Source: Alectoria sarmentosa
Lineage: Eukaryota > Ascomycota > Lecanoromycetes > Lecanorales > Parmeliaceae
Length of the DNA: 64,000 bases
Assembly: GCA_009733775.1 (NCBI GenBank)
Contig: WOGZ01000020.1
Location: 177,189 to 241,188, forward strand
Reading direction: 5' to 3'
This document shows positions 43,901 through 55,000 of the stretch, one piece after another; positions within the stretch are counted from its first letter, which is position 1, and every line of letters begins with the position of its first letter. The position numbers and the translations under genes were made by a program. Under the pieces are notes generated by a model. That model made no database searches and was not told the DNA's origin. It saw nothing but the letters and a program-made list of their open reading frames with translations.

Positions 43901-44284
43901 CAAGCGCTCGAAGGAAGAGAGAAGGCGTTAGGATTCGAACATCCCGACACATTGGCCAGCGTCAATAATCTGGCAGTGGTGTTTGATTCTCAAGGGAAAT
44001 TTAAGGCGGCCGAGGAACTATACCGACGAGCGCTCGAAGGAAAAGAGAAGATGTTGGGAGTCGAGCATCCAGACACATTGATCAGCGTTTACAACCTCGC
44101 CTACCTGTTCCATAAGCAACAACGGTACAATGATGCGTCTGTACTCTATCTCAGAGCCTCAGAAGGGTTTTCGAAGACGTTGGGCCCAGATCATCCTACA
44201 ACACGGGATTGCTCCTGGTGTTATTCGTCCATGATTCGTGAAATGGAGGGAACGTCAGAGGTTTCTGATGATCGGAATGGATGA
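40957..44284 (+). CDS. NLR-like protein: nucleoside phosphorylase, NB-ARC, TPR
   Basis: Three exons, 40957-41926, 42171-42282, 42334-44284; 1,010 aa. Residues about 5-310 are a PNP_UDP nucleoside-phosphorylase-like domain (YTVGWICALPTELAAAMGML, GLMVGVGGGAPS, NVLCFEMEAAGLMDNFPCLV, IRGICDYAD), the usual fungal NLR effector. The linker VPF-type motif LPFRKDPKFVDRE leads into the NB-ARC. The P-loop GIGGIGKSQIAIEYAYRF is split by a 51-bp intron. Walker B-like WLMILDNADN, RNBS-B SIIITTRNRHLG and GYIPLAITQAGAYI follow. From residue 791 there are four 42-aa TPR units (kinesin-light-chain type) plus a fifth diverged one. Such proteins sense non-self and can trigger cell death in other fungi (family knowledge). 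The 244-bp first intron is the least certain junction and might hide a small exon. Confidence 0.85.
43622..44125 (+). repeat. Four tandem 126-bp TPR-coding units
   Basis: Units start at 43622, 43748, 43874 and 44000, each exactly 126 bp (42 codons), with repeated segments such as MHRRALKG and EHPxTLxSVNNL. A fifth, diverged unit follows at 44126. Similarity is visible at DNA level, for instance GCCGAGAAAATGCACCGACG shared by units 1 and 2. Confidence 0.85.
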
Positions 44285-45440
44285 ATCATCGTGTGAGGGA
44301 ACCTTCGTATCAACACCCATAGCTGTATGAAATTTCGCAGAACGAACACACGACAGTACACCTTTTTACCTGTCCATCTCAAGACGCAATTGAGCGCCAC
44401 ACAGGCCATCCTTGAAGAAAGAATATTGGCTGGCACCGTTCAAGCTTGCTACTCTCGTACGTAACGCCATAGCTCCTTAATTCAACCTCTTGGACAAAGC
44501 ATGTTCGATGATACCTGTTCTTGCACGAGGCACATCTACAAGAGCATATCGCTTATTCAATATTAGGCCACGATATAAACAGGTCTTCATATGAACTTCA
44601 CCATCTTCCTCAGAGAGAGATCCAGCTAGATTGAAAAAAAAAACAGATACAGGCGCTCTGTACTGACCCCGAGTCGGAAAACACTATTGACCTTTTGTCC
44701 TGGAGGTATGTCGGGCTCACGATGCGTTTCTAAATGTTTTCATGTATGCTGCAGAGGCGAGCCGTGGGCTTTACTTGTAAGAATATAGGGGATACCGTCA
44801 TCGTTGTCTCTAGTCGTCAGCAATCAATTCCTATGGAGAGTCGCGCTCGGGACTTCTTTATTGGAGTTTCAGGAGTATATTACATAGTCAGAGACACTGT
44901 CCTCGATGCTTCAGGAGGTACAAGATACGAGATACGAGATACGGTGTCTATGCTTCCCAAATATGTTTTTACGTAGAGCTGAAACAGCAGCATCCTCCGG
45001 CCGCTATTGTTGAGATAGATGTATGAAGGATGGATCGTCTGACTATGAAGTGGTAAGTAGGCTACTTATATCATACTGGTGCATGTGAAGCCTGTGGCAA
45101 AAGGACGCTAGTAGCTTGACACACATATGGTATGACCATGTGATCATTGCCAACATGAGTGCTGCAGCATACTCCAAGAGCTGTCCCAGGACACGACACA
45201 TAATTGGCGCTAGTAACATCCAATAATATAGCTTGAGGCCTCGGCAAATTAGCTTCTTCTGCATCATGCCTTGAAATAGCCTCTCAATCCTTAAGTCCGT
45301 GAAAATACTCTTTCAACGACAAGCCTTTCCTCCTTCTTCAAAGACAGCTCCAAGGTCTTGGTTCTAATCCCGCGCCGGGATATGAAGTGACTATCTATCT
45401 CCTTGTATCAGTCTACGCCTCTAGAATTCGGAATCCTATA
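44285..45440. other. Intergenic region
   Basis: 1.15 kb between the NLR-like and O-methyltransferase genes. It includes a perfect triplicate heptamer AGATACG at 44923-44943. A 74-aa minus-strand frame at 45043-45267 is hydrophobic but unsupported. Confidence 0.4.
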
Positions 45441-46962
45441 ATGGAAGCACAATCTCCAAACAAGATCGCTCAGTTGGCTGCCATAATTGCAGCCAACACC
45501 ACCAAATTCGATGGGTGGCTCACATCGCATGGACTCCCATCGCCATCATTTGATATAGAAACACCACTGAAATTGGAGCTTCCACAAGAAATTTCTCAAG
45601 CTCGCCAAGCGGTCGTTGAGGCTTCAACAGAGCTTCAAGCTCTTATGCTCGGACCAGTCGAGCATCTGCAAAATGAAACTCGGGATGTGAGTCGACCAAC
45701 GAAATATATTGTCAGTTGCACTGACATATATATGTTCGGTAGCATATCAACCTTATTGCTATACAAGCCATCTACCGATTTGACATCGCCAATAGCTTCC
45801 CAGTCAACGGAGAAGCCTCGTATGAGCAAATTTCGCAGGTCTGCGGCTTGGACGAGCAGACTTTGCGTCGCGTGCTGCGTTATGCTATGACTAGACACGT
45901 CTTCAAAGAACCTCGCAAAGGCGTTGTTGCACATACAGCGACGTCAAAAGCTCTCGCCCAGATACCGATGCTGCAGGAGTATGTTGGAATGATTTGCGAA
46001 GAGATGTGGCCGGCAGCAGCTCGAGTAATCCATTGCTGAAGCCAAAGATCGCACAGGCTAACACGTCGTACCCCAGACTGTTGACGCGATGACAAAATGG
46101 CCGGGATCACAGGAGCCAAACCATACGGTAGTGCTTGATCTGGGCCCCGATCATATACGTACGCTGACAGGCGCTTGTCAGGGCTTTGCATTCAGTAACA
46201 ACACTGACGATGCTCTCTTCACGGAATTGAGCAAATTTCCGTCCCGGTCTCAACGTTTTGCTAACACTATGAGCATGATGAGTACCAACGAAGGCTTTGA
46301 GCCTGAACATTTGGTAGGGGCATTCTCCTGGAATGCGATTGGCGCCAAACTGTTTGTAGACATCGGCGGTTCGCATGGCAGATTCAGCATTGCCCTCGCA
46401 CAAAATGTCAACGGTATCGAGTGCATCGTGCAAGACCTTCCCGAAGTTGTTGCCGAAGGCACTTCCAAGCTGCCGGCAGGATTGGCGCACCGAGTCAAAT
46501 TCATGGCGCACGACTTCTTCACGGAGCAGCCAGTCAAGGGAGCAGACGTGTATTTCTTCCGCTGGATTTTCCACGACTGGTCCGACAAATACTGCATCCA
46601 AATGTTGCGCTCTCTGATCCCAGCTCTCAAACACGGCGCTAGAGTCATCATAAGTGATATGACCCTACCTCCACCTGGGGCAGTATCGCCGTACCAGGAG
46701 TGGTTGATGCGGTGAGGCGTGCCCCTTCGGAATTATTGCATTCCTCCTCCCACTCATCGATCTATGATTCTAATATGAACCTTGCAGTACCTTCGACCTT
46801 GCCATGCTAGAGCTGCAGAACTCAAAAGAGCGCGAACCGGATGATTGGGCAAGCTTGTTCGAACGCGCAGACACGCATTTCAAGTTGGTTGGCATCAAGA
46901 TGCCGCCCGGCTCAAAATTGTCGTTCGTTGAAGCGAAATGGGTGGTGGACGGCTCATCCTGA
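45441..46962 (+). CDS. SAM-dependent O-methyltransferase
   Basis: Five exons, 45441-45686, 45743-46024, 46077-46127, 46182-46711, 46788-46962; 427 aa, the typical length of fungal plant-type O-methyltransferases. The N-terminal dimerisation/winged-helix region contains ANSFPVNGEASYEQISQVCG and RRVLRYAMTRHVFKEP. The SAM motif is LFVDIGGSHGRFSIALAQ. The catalytic base lies in FRWIFHDWSD (His). The C-terminal motif is VIISDMTLPPPGA. These enzymes methylate hydroxyls on polyketide-like aromatics; the substrate is unknown. No polyketide synthase lies within the window. The intron at 46128-46181 is 54 bp and in frame, with a CTGAC branch-site-like sequence. The frame is open 18 codons upstream to 45387, but the Met at 45441 precedes the family N-terminus. 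Confidence 0.87.
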
Positions 46963-48727
46963 CCATTTCACAACCGAAATCATGGGCAGGGTAGATCATA
47001 CCCGGTTCCTATACCAGATTTTACATGATCGAAACCTTTTAGTAGTATAAACTGTTTCCTAATCCTCAAAACCTCTATTCCATATCTCGGTCCCCTCATG
47101 TATTTGTTCCACGCAATCATCCCGCAGCGGAATCGCCAATATCTCCACTAAGCTCTCCATCTTTTTTTTGTTTTCTTCCCGAACCTTTCATGGTATTTCT
47201 CTCCCCGTGTAAGGAACTTTGTTCAGGGTGTCTATCTGTGAATCGTAGCCAGAAAAGTAGAGAGGGTCAAGGGCACATAGTCCGAGTCTGAGCGATGTGC
47301 TGACGCCAAGGACGTGAACTGAGAGCTGGCGATCATGGCCGAGCTCTGACAGGTTGGAGGAGATATCTCGAATGAGTATGCAGGCCATCATAGTCCTATG
47401 AGGAGTATCACTGGAGGTGATGGAGTCGGAGTGGATGTCTGTGTAAGGGGTAGAGAGCAGGATTGACGAATTGCTTGGCGCCCAGCGGTGCATCCCCTGC
47501 ACTCGAGTACACCTCGTCAAATCCAACTTGAGCATCGTGCCATTGCAATTGTGAAAGATCTTCACCTCCGTATCCCCACTACGACGACAATTCAATTCTC
47601 TCACTCGACTTCCTCGTGAAACAGGCTCGTACTCAGCTCTGCAGAGCGGAGAGTCGCCCTATCAGAACCCCAGCCCGGTAGAGTAGAATCCCGGAGCTAT
47701 TCCGTTAGGTTTGTGTTTTCCCGGACTGCGATCGTCTTTGAATCTCTGACGAAGTTTTTTCAAAAAATGAAGCGGGTTGTAGGCCCCTGGGCGACAGGGC
47801 AGCGCTAGGATGATGACTAAGGTAGGTGATCTTCATTCTTCCACTAACACGATCGGGAACTAGGAAACGCTAGTGGATAGTCAGATTTGGTCAAGTCGAG
47901 GCTGCGCGACCCCATCAACCTTCAATCTTCTTCCAGCTCACCTCACTTCTTTCAGCTCACCTCACCTCTTCCTGCACAATTTCTTCCCAAGGCACAAACT
48001 TTCTCTACACCGCTACTCGTACCAGATTCTCTTGGGGCTGGCCTAGCATAGCGGCATTGGAAAGAATTCAATGCTATACAACATATAATGATTCAACATG
48101 CCGGGACTGCCGGTTGACATTATTGAAAAGGGAAGTATTGGAATAAAGCGCTTGGCGGTTTTACAATGAAAAGCTCGGATTGCTCGGATGATCTACATCC
48201 TCAGGCTCTGAGCATTTGTTACTGTCTACGCAATGATACAGTGGATCCAAGTCCACAATAGCGGCATGTACTCGTTTGTCGTTTGTTTTTCAGGAAGATG
48301 TGCGCACGCCTGGCACTTTCAAGCACCTCGAGATGTTTACCATGATGAAATATAGAGAAAAACAAATGCGCTGTCCATTTTGAATTTTGGAACAAAACCT
48401 CATTTCAATATCTCCACCACCTTCATTTTCGATTCTCCGCTCTGTTCCGTGCCATCTTGGGACGAAAGAAATTACCGATGAAACTTTCTTTCGAAAAAAA
48501 GTCTGCTGGGCTGTACTGGGGCTTGTTCACTAATCATGCCTGCATGAGCTCTGCATTGGTTTCGAAAAACATTGCTTGCCATATCCGAAGTGTCCCGAAG
48601 CTCACTACGCCCGGGGGATTACTGAACGCTGATATCCAGCTATAAAACAGAAAGGCTTCCTCTTGACTGGAGGCCCCAATTTCAAATAGCTTTTTGAGAC
48701 CGGTCCCGTGAGAAGAAAATCAGAAAC
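46963..48727. other. Long intergenic region
   Basis: 1.77 kb. Apart from a doubtful minus-strand 138-aa frame (47188-47604), I see no gene. A short direct repeat TTTCAGCTCACCTCAC-type sits at about 47931-47965. Confidence 0.4.
47188..47604 (-). CDS. Doubtful hypothetical protein
   Basis: Uninterrupted 138-aa frame with 6 Cys, no signal peptide, no membrane segment and no family I recognise. It is listed only because it is the longest frame in a 1.8-kb gap. It could be an unspliced exon of a gene or chance. No adjoining exon with good splice sites was found. Confidence 0.2.
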   Translation of the reverse strand: MRELNCRRSGDTEVKIFHNCNGTMLKLDLTRCTRVQGMHRWAPSNSSILLSTPYTDIHSDSITSSDTPHRTMMACILIRDISSNLSELGHDRQLSVHVLGVSTSLRLGLCALDPLYFSGYDSQIDTLNKVPYTGREIP

Positions 48728-49553
48728 ATGGTCGTGTTCAATTATCTCGTGCCAGCTCTGGTAATGAACGTAAGTACCATGGCTTCCTCTCATGGGACTT
48801 TAAGTGTCAGTCAGCTAGCTAACAGAGTCTCTTCGACATGATCAGCTCACTGTACAGAACGTAGTAAGCAGTATTCCCGTCCCAGCTGGCAAAGCCTTCC
48901 CCCCTCATAACATTGCTCAGCTACACATCGGAACCGGCAACCTCTCCACCGGCGGTACCCTCGTTCTTGGCCACATTACAATGGGCACCTTGGTCTCCGA
49001 GCCAGGAGTACGAACAACCCCCCCCCCCCCCTCCCTTCTCTTCTCCTTCTCCTGTCCAACCCTCTCGTGCCCCAGATCAATTTCTCCTCTCTAACAGTCC
49101 CTCAAGTTCGAGACCCCAATCAACGCAACAATGTCCCACACAAACGATTTTCCGACCGTAGATCCCTCCGGCCTCTACGACCGCCCCAATTTTCTCGGCC
49201 TGGTCTCCACCGACGATGGCGCCTATCTTCAAATCCACGCCACGGGCATACAACAGTCGACCCCTGAGGTAGCTTCTATCATCAACGGACAGAGCGATAG
49301 TGCGAGTGTGCCGTATGGCGCAATCTATTCTGGTGCGTAGGATTTAATCGTGGGGAGAAACATGCTGACGACGGTCATGTCACCTGCAGTGTTTGTGATC
49401 AGCTTCAGGACGGGCTCTGCCAAGTATCAGAACCTTGAGAATAGCATTTTCGTGGCGAGCGAGACGGTCAAGGCGCTGGGGAATGGCGATTTTCGCGTTG
49501 GGCTGAGGGTTAGTAAGCTGTATGGCACGAAGACGAATGTCACCCTGACGTGA
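48728..49553 (+). CDS. DUF3237 family protein
   Basis: Four exons, 48728-48769, 48846-49007, 49098-49332, 49390-49553; 200 aa. The domain reads QLHIGTGNLSTGGTLVLG, HITMGTLVSEPGSLKFE, the core DGAYLQIHATGIQQSTPEV, and the terminal FRTGSAKYQNLENSIFVAS. These fit DUF3237, in which an RTxPxFxTGxxxYxxLN motif precedes the last strand. DUF3237 proteins are beta-barrels of unknown function. The first exon (MVVFNYLVPALVMN) is hydrophobic, suggesting a weak secretion signal. Intron 2 (90 bp) contains a 14-C run at 49018-49031, likely unstable. The intron-3 junction TCTG|GTGCG...CAG|TG yields SVFVISFRTG. Alternative starts inside exon 3 (49131) would lose half the barrel. Confidence 0.75.
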
Positions 49554-50668
49554 TCGCTGGATGTTGGTCGGAGATGCTTTTGATCGCGAAGAATAGGCGA
49601 TCCGCTGCTCCCAGTCCACGCATAGTACGGGACACATAGGGCCTGCATATCAATATCACCTCGACAACAAAAGGGGACAAAAATTTGTCCCATCCTCTCT
49701 GTTGATAAGTGGGGACAATTCAGCTTGAGAGGACCATTTCAGACGAGATCAGACACGACAGCTGTCATCGCATCATAAGTGGATATCACCCCATCCATGT
49801 AATAGAAAGATTTTCAATAGATGACACAATTGTTCATGAAACCGCAGCATACGTGGGGTGAGGTAAATGTCAACCAACCAATAGTATAAAATGTTCCATG
49901 GAAATGCAACGTCTTGTTTATAAAGACAGAAATCAAATAGAATCACATTTGATAGCATTGAAAATAGTATATATAAAGTTTTAACATAATCTAATTCCCC
50001 GAGACTTGCAAAAAGCGATTATTGAGAAGATAGCTGGGTAAGGTACTTTTTCGGAACTGAAGGTGATAGAATTACAACCCTAAAATAGCCTTTCACCAAT
50101 GAAGGATGTGTGGGGGGAAGGCACGGAAGGGATTGCGCAGATAGCAACCCCGAGTTCGAAAACCCGCTGCCGGCCCTGGAACTTGGGGTTGCTGCTGGAT
50201 TGCCCCCCTAACTGAATAGTTCCGCCAAAAGACGTGAGCCTCCGGTCCCCAACGAGACCTGAAGAAACTCCTTGGTGAGCCATCACTTGCTGCTTGCCAA
50301 AGCAGCTGAACTCGTCATCAATTCAGGCTTTCTTTCTCCCTCAATTTAGGGTGATCGCCGCCTCCTTCCTTTCGGGGGGGGGGGTTCTGCTAACGATGGA
50401 AACATCGCTTATGTAGCACCATGAAGCGGTGCGATTGCGGAAGATAGTTAGTAATTGACAATCAACTTCCCTAGATAATGGGACATCGTACCGACAGCAT
50501 TGGCTTAAGCGGAGGCCATTTTGTTACCCACAGGTTCGACGGGACTTAAGTAGGCCCGAGCACCGAATACTTCATTTTGGCTTTGGGTTTTGAGACAAAA
50601 TATGTATATGTAATTTTTGGTTATGTTGTTCGATTTTTCGCATGTCGAGGGTGAAGATCATTCGGGAC

Positions 50669-50775
50669 ATTATTGAGCCCCGGCGAAGACTCGGGGGGGG
50701 GGGGGGGATATTATTGAGCCCTCGGCGGGTATGATTTAGGGACAGTTCCGAGGGCGACTTGTACTTTAGGGACAG
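50669..50775. repeat. Nested short direct repeats around a 15-G run
   Basis: ATTATTGAGCCC occurs at 50669-50680 and 50710-50721 flanking the 15-G run at 50693-50707. TTTAGGGACAG occurs at 50735-50745 and 50765-50775. Confidence 0.6.
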
Positions 50776-50917
50776 CCTAGAGGCTCTGAGACATCTGTGG
50801 GCGGAATACATAGCGGTGCTTGGAGCCGAAGGACGGCGGAAGTGGGACTATGGGGCTTGGAAACCCCACTTAGATAGCGTGCGGCATAACCCTTATAGGG
50901 TTGAATTCGTCTATGAA

Positions 50918-50954
50918 TACCACTACCACTACCACTACCACTACCACTACCACT
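50918..50954 (+). repeat. TACCAC hexanucleotide microsatellite
   Basis: Six uninterrupted TACCAC units. The frame here would read alternating Tyr-His, but no gene around it is supported. Confidence 0.85.
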
Positions 50955-51017
50955 GCCCTGGAACTTGGGTGGTGCTAATTGTCACTCTACCACGGGAGTT
51001 ATGCGGACTAACGCAAT

Positions 51018-51240
51018 GATTAAAATAAAGCTTTTATTTTATTTTTATCTCTCCTTTTATTTGAGACGTCGTGGACAAATTAATAATAAGTTCATGATTT
51101 GCGGTGATTAAAATATATAAACTATTGTTTTAAAATTTGAAGATATGAAATGATTAAATTGAAAATTTCTTATATAGAAATAATTAGAAATATATATATG
51201 TTTAAATACGAGTTATTTATTTCATAAATTTGTATATCAC
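51018..51240. other. AT-rich relic (RIP-like)
   Basis: About 220 bp dominated by A and T (ATATATATA, TTTTATTTTATTTTTA), sharply bounded by ordinary-composition DNA. It resembles the interior of the transposon at 56-58 kb but is too short to classify. Confidence 0.5.
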
Positions 51241-51813
51241 TTGACTATCATTTAACGCACATATGACAGCCGGCCTTTCTTGATGAATCTTTTGTCTTTG
51301 AGTCTTGAAGACGAGATCACATGGCAAGGGTTTGTAATGTTGTGTCTTGTAATCGGCCGTAGAAATCGCTCTCCGTCTCCAACGACGCGATTCATCAAAT
51401 CCTTCCACACTCTCGAACTAGACGACGCCTGTCCAGGCATGTTATCTAGAATACATCAATCAAACTTCTAAACGTCAGAGCTGGTATCCAAGAATGCAAG
51501 ACTCGTTCTCACCCATTTTGTCCGGAAAGTGCCCAAAGCGAACCCCCCTCCTTTACATCCATGCTATGCGCGAATTGGCCCTCATCTCACAGGAGAAACC
51601 TCGCAGGACGCCATGATAATGCACGCTGGAGAGGGAGACATCTTCAGATCCCTATTCAAACCCAGACAGCCTCGCAATCCCGTCCCAGACTTGCTGCATG
51701 CATAGAGTCTTTCATCCCGTTTCCAGAGTTTCACCGTCTCCAAGTAGAATGTCCAGAAGGGTCCAATACAACGTTTGCAAAGCACTTCTCCGGTAGGGAC
51801 TGAGATGTAGGTT

Positions 51814-52047
51814 TCAATCCACGCTACCCTGGTCTATGGCGTCTAAAAATAAGTATCCAGCTTCGGCCGAGGTGCATGAGATCTGCACGCTTTCGCTCTT
51901 TAGCCTGGCTGTAATGCGACTAAAGCAGAAACGATAGGTATGGCCGTTCCTGTCCAAGTAATAAGTCATCGTAGCAGAAGTCCGTTCTACAAGATTGAAT
52001 TGGGACACGACAGCGTGAGGTGGGGAAGTTGAATATTGTGTTGCCAT
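51814..52047 (-). CDS. Small hypothetical protein downstream of kinase-vWA gene
   Basis: 77-aa frame beginning MATQYSTSPPHAVVSQ and containing YYLDRNGHTYRFCFSRITAR and SCTSAEAGYLFLDAID, with balanced codon use. It lies 52 bp beyond the stop of the kinase-vWA gene on the same strand. A second open stretch (51582-51785) with LCKRCIGPFWTFYLETVKLW follows. The only junction I found between the two would need a 28-bp intron, which is too short. It could be a separate small gene, a 3' remnant or chance. Confidence 0.35.
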   Translation of the reverse strand: MATQYSTSPPHAVVSQFNLVERTSATMTYYLDRNGHTYRFCFSRITARLKSESVQISCTSAEAGYLFLDAIDQGSVD

Positions 52048-52099
52048 TGTAATCGCAATTGGTCTCGCTCTGTGTTGTGGTGTTGTATGAAGGCGTTCA

Positions 52100-55000
52100 T
52101 CAGCCTAATGGGGCTTTGGCCTTTCCTTTTCCAACAGGCGTGGCATTGTTGTTTCGATGCTCGTGGGATATTCCATTCTCATTCTCTTCGTCATTGGGAT
52201 CATCATCTTCGGTATCATTGATGGCGCCAAGCAACATCTTCCGAACATTGCCATTCGCAGAGGTGGTGTCGATCACGTCCCTTCGAATTGTATCAGTAAG
52301 CGTCTTGACAACCATCGTCACTTCAGAACGCGTTCGAGTGAAGGCCTGGAAATAGGCATAATGCGGAGAGGGTAGTAGCGAGCACATACAAGTTAAGATT
52401 TAGCCCCGAATCTAGCCTTTCAAGTCGCTCTATGCCTCTTTCGTCATTACCAAATCGGATAAATTGTATGCCAATTTGTTTATTGGTAAGTTTGTGCTCA
52501 GTCAAGAGGTCCACCAAGGTCCGGATCACTTGTCGAAGATCTGTTTTCGTTTGCCATACCCCATCAGTGAGTACATAAAGACTCAACTTTCGGGGACCCT
52601 TTGATGGAGTAACGTTCCAACGAAACAATTTGGACTTGATGTTCCTTATCCCAAACTGATTCTGATAATTCTCGATAATCTGAGCAAAGCAATGTCTCAT
52701 ATCAGGTGCATCCTTGGCGGGTCTGCTCTTCAACTCTTGTAACATTCGATAATCGGATTTTGGCTTTAATTTCTTCATATCCGTGGTAATGTACAGGTCA
52801 GGACCGTCAGGATCATGCTTGGCTACAATGGCCCACAATGTCTCAAGTACCATCTCGACTTGGTCGCGATGAGGCCCCATGGATGCGGCATTGTCAACAA
52901 GGAATGCCTAATCTTAGAGTCAGCACGCCCTTACCTGGAAAATCGGCTTTCGCTCACATGATCGCGCGCCTGGAGCTCCATTTCGCGGGGGAATTGGTGC
53001 CCGCTCCTTTTCTGGCTAAGAGCATGCGCGATAAATATATCGGGGAATCGCGTTCTAACCTTCCGGTTCTCAGAGGCAGCGAGACCAAGATACGACGTGC
53101 TCAGGGTCTGATTTCGTTCCTTGTGAGCAAATGCTGTAGCCGCGAAAGGTTTCGAGGCTACAGCATGAGATGTATCCCTCCTAGCACTTCCCCAAGAACG
53201 GTCTTCTTGGTTAGCATTAGACGCTGAATGGGGAAGTGCCTGAACGGAGCGATTTCGCATTTCGAGCCCACGTGAAGCTTGGTTGAATCCGGCCCCATGA
53301 TTAACCTCGCTCAGATCACCAGAAGGGTTACTGTCGTGGGCCGATTGCCCTGGTCCATCAGTTTCGATGCTGGGAAGACTGGTATGCGCTTCCTGGAGTT
53401 GGGAAAAGCGATCATGTGAAGAAGGGGGGCCGCCATCGCCGCGGCTAGCATGGGTATTTTGCCCTGATGCGGGTCGCCGGGAAGGCAAATGTGGAGCATT
53501 GGAGGTGCCCTGCTCATACCTCTTCTCGTGATAATCAGGGTTCAAGTGAGACTGCCGGCTGCCCCGCGAAGAACCGCCGAACACTCGACCGTTGTCCTCA
53601 GGGGATGGAGAGCGGTTCGAACCCCATCTTTTTGGACCATCATACGGCCTATGGGCAAGTGCTGATTCACTAGACCCGTGGCGTTCGTGATTAGGTGGTA
53701 AGTTTGGAGGATCCTTGAGTGGCGGACTTTTCACGTCGATGAGTCTTGAATGACCGCCATATGTGGTAGCTGAACTATCAGCGAGTCTTATCTTGTCTTT
53801 AGCCTTTTCGATGATTCGCCTTGACTTGGCGTACGCGACCTGTGCCGTCGGCCGCTGTGCTTCCTTCATAAGCATCATGTCAAGGATCAGATGCTCTACA
53901 ACCGCCGAAGTGATGGGATCATCCACACGATAACTGGTAGTTATGTCGTCGTGAGATTGTCGGACTGCAGTCAAAAGGTTTATGATTCCATCATGAAAGC
54001 AGTCTTCCCTCTTACCAGTGCTCTGTTCCATCTCCTCTATCCGGCGATTGCGGTATTCGGCAAGTTGTTCCCACCCTTTATTGACCCATGTGGCCACCTC
54101 GCTGCAGACACAGCTTAGGGACCAAATATCGACGTTCTGTTTAACATTCAAGTTACATTTTTGTAACTTTTCGTCCAATCTTCGAGCTTCTGGAGCGGCT
54201 GAAAATGATATTAGCAGAGTCAACATGGAAGTGATGGTCTAGGACAACGAGTACCATATGCTGAGGTGCCAAAATTGTCTTGGGTGGAGACGTTGCCCAG
54301 GAAGGACATATGTTTCTCAAAATGGCTTAAGCCAAGGTCAGCGAGCTTGAAATCACAGTCATATTTCCCAACCCCGCGACTCTTCACAAGAATGTTGAAC
54401 GGGTTCACGTCTTGGTGCCAACTGGACTTATAAGCGTTGGACCGGTTAAGGTATGCAGATGACCTACCCAAGCAAGATTTGAAGAACGTCAGGGTTGTCG
54501 TCGCCTTCGCCGTGAATCTTGACCAAGCCTTGGATCACGGCCAAGAAGTTACCCCAGAAGGTCACTTTCTCTTGTGGACTCGACGGAGGTGGTGTTCGCG
54601 CCATGTAGCTGTCAAGATTCCCGAGTTCTGCGTATTCTAAAATGATGTTGTAAGTCTCCTTACGAACAAAGCCTCCATAGAAGCCAATGATATTCGAAGG
54701 GGGCATTGCGCCGTCCTTGAGCCTTCTGTAGGCGTCTCGTTCGGTGTCGTAGTACGTTCGGGCGTCTGCGGTTCGATAGGTCTTCAGTACGTAGGTGTTC
54801 TGGTGCTGGTGATCAGAGTCCTATTGTCCGTCAGAGATGTACATTGTATTGAAAAGAACGTTGATCCTACTGCAGGCCCCTTTGGGAGCAGCTTGTCGTA
54901 CTCTTTGTCGACAACGATTTTATATGCAATGGAGCTGCCACCCTCATCGATCTTTTCTTTGTGGTTTATAGGAAGGATATCGTCTGGCCCAATAATGAGG

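Larger units (their letters stand above)
49554..51813. other. Long intergenic region rich in simple repeats
   Basis: 2.26 kb without a supported gene. It holds an 11-G run (50374-50384), a 15-G run (50693-50707), a TACCAC hexamer array, short direct repeats and an AT-rich relic at 51018-51240. The sequence looks like decayed, non-coding DNA. Confidence 0.5.

Noticed and set aside
43622..44125. Regular 126-bp repeats as a possible CRISPR-like or satellite array
   Set aside because: They are in-frame TPR-coding units of the NLR-like protein in a eukaryotic genome.
45358..45380. GGTTCTAATCCCGC as a tRNA 3' half
   Set aside because: No matching A-box or acceptor stem upstream within 100 bases.
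29543..49553. Secondary-metabolite cluster containing P450, SDR, O-methyltransferase and DUF3237
   Set aside because: These genes are spread over 20 kb among housekeeping genes and no backbone synthase or cluster regulator is present.
53610..53630. tRNA-like B-box GGTTCGAACCCC
   Set aside because: It lies within the coding exon of the kinase-vWA gene, and no A-box or cloverleaf can be built around it.
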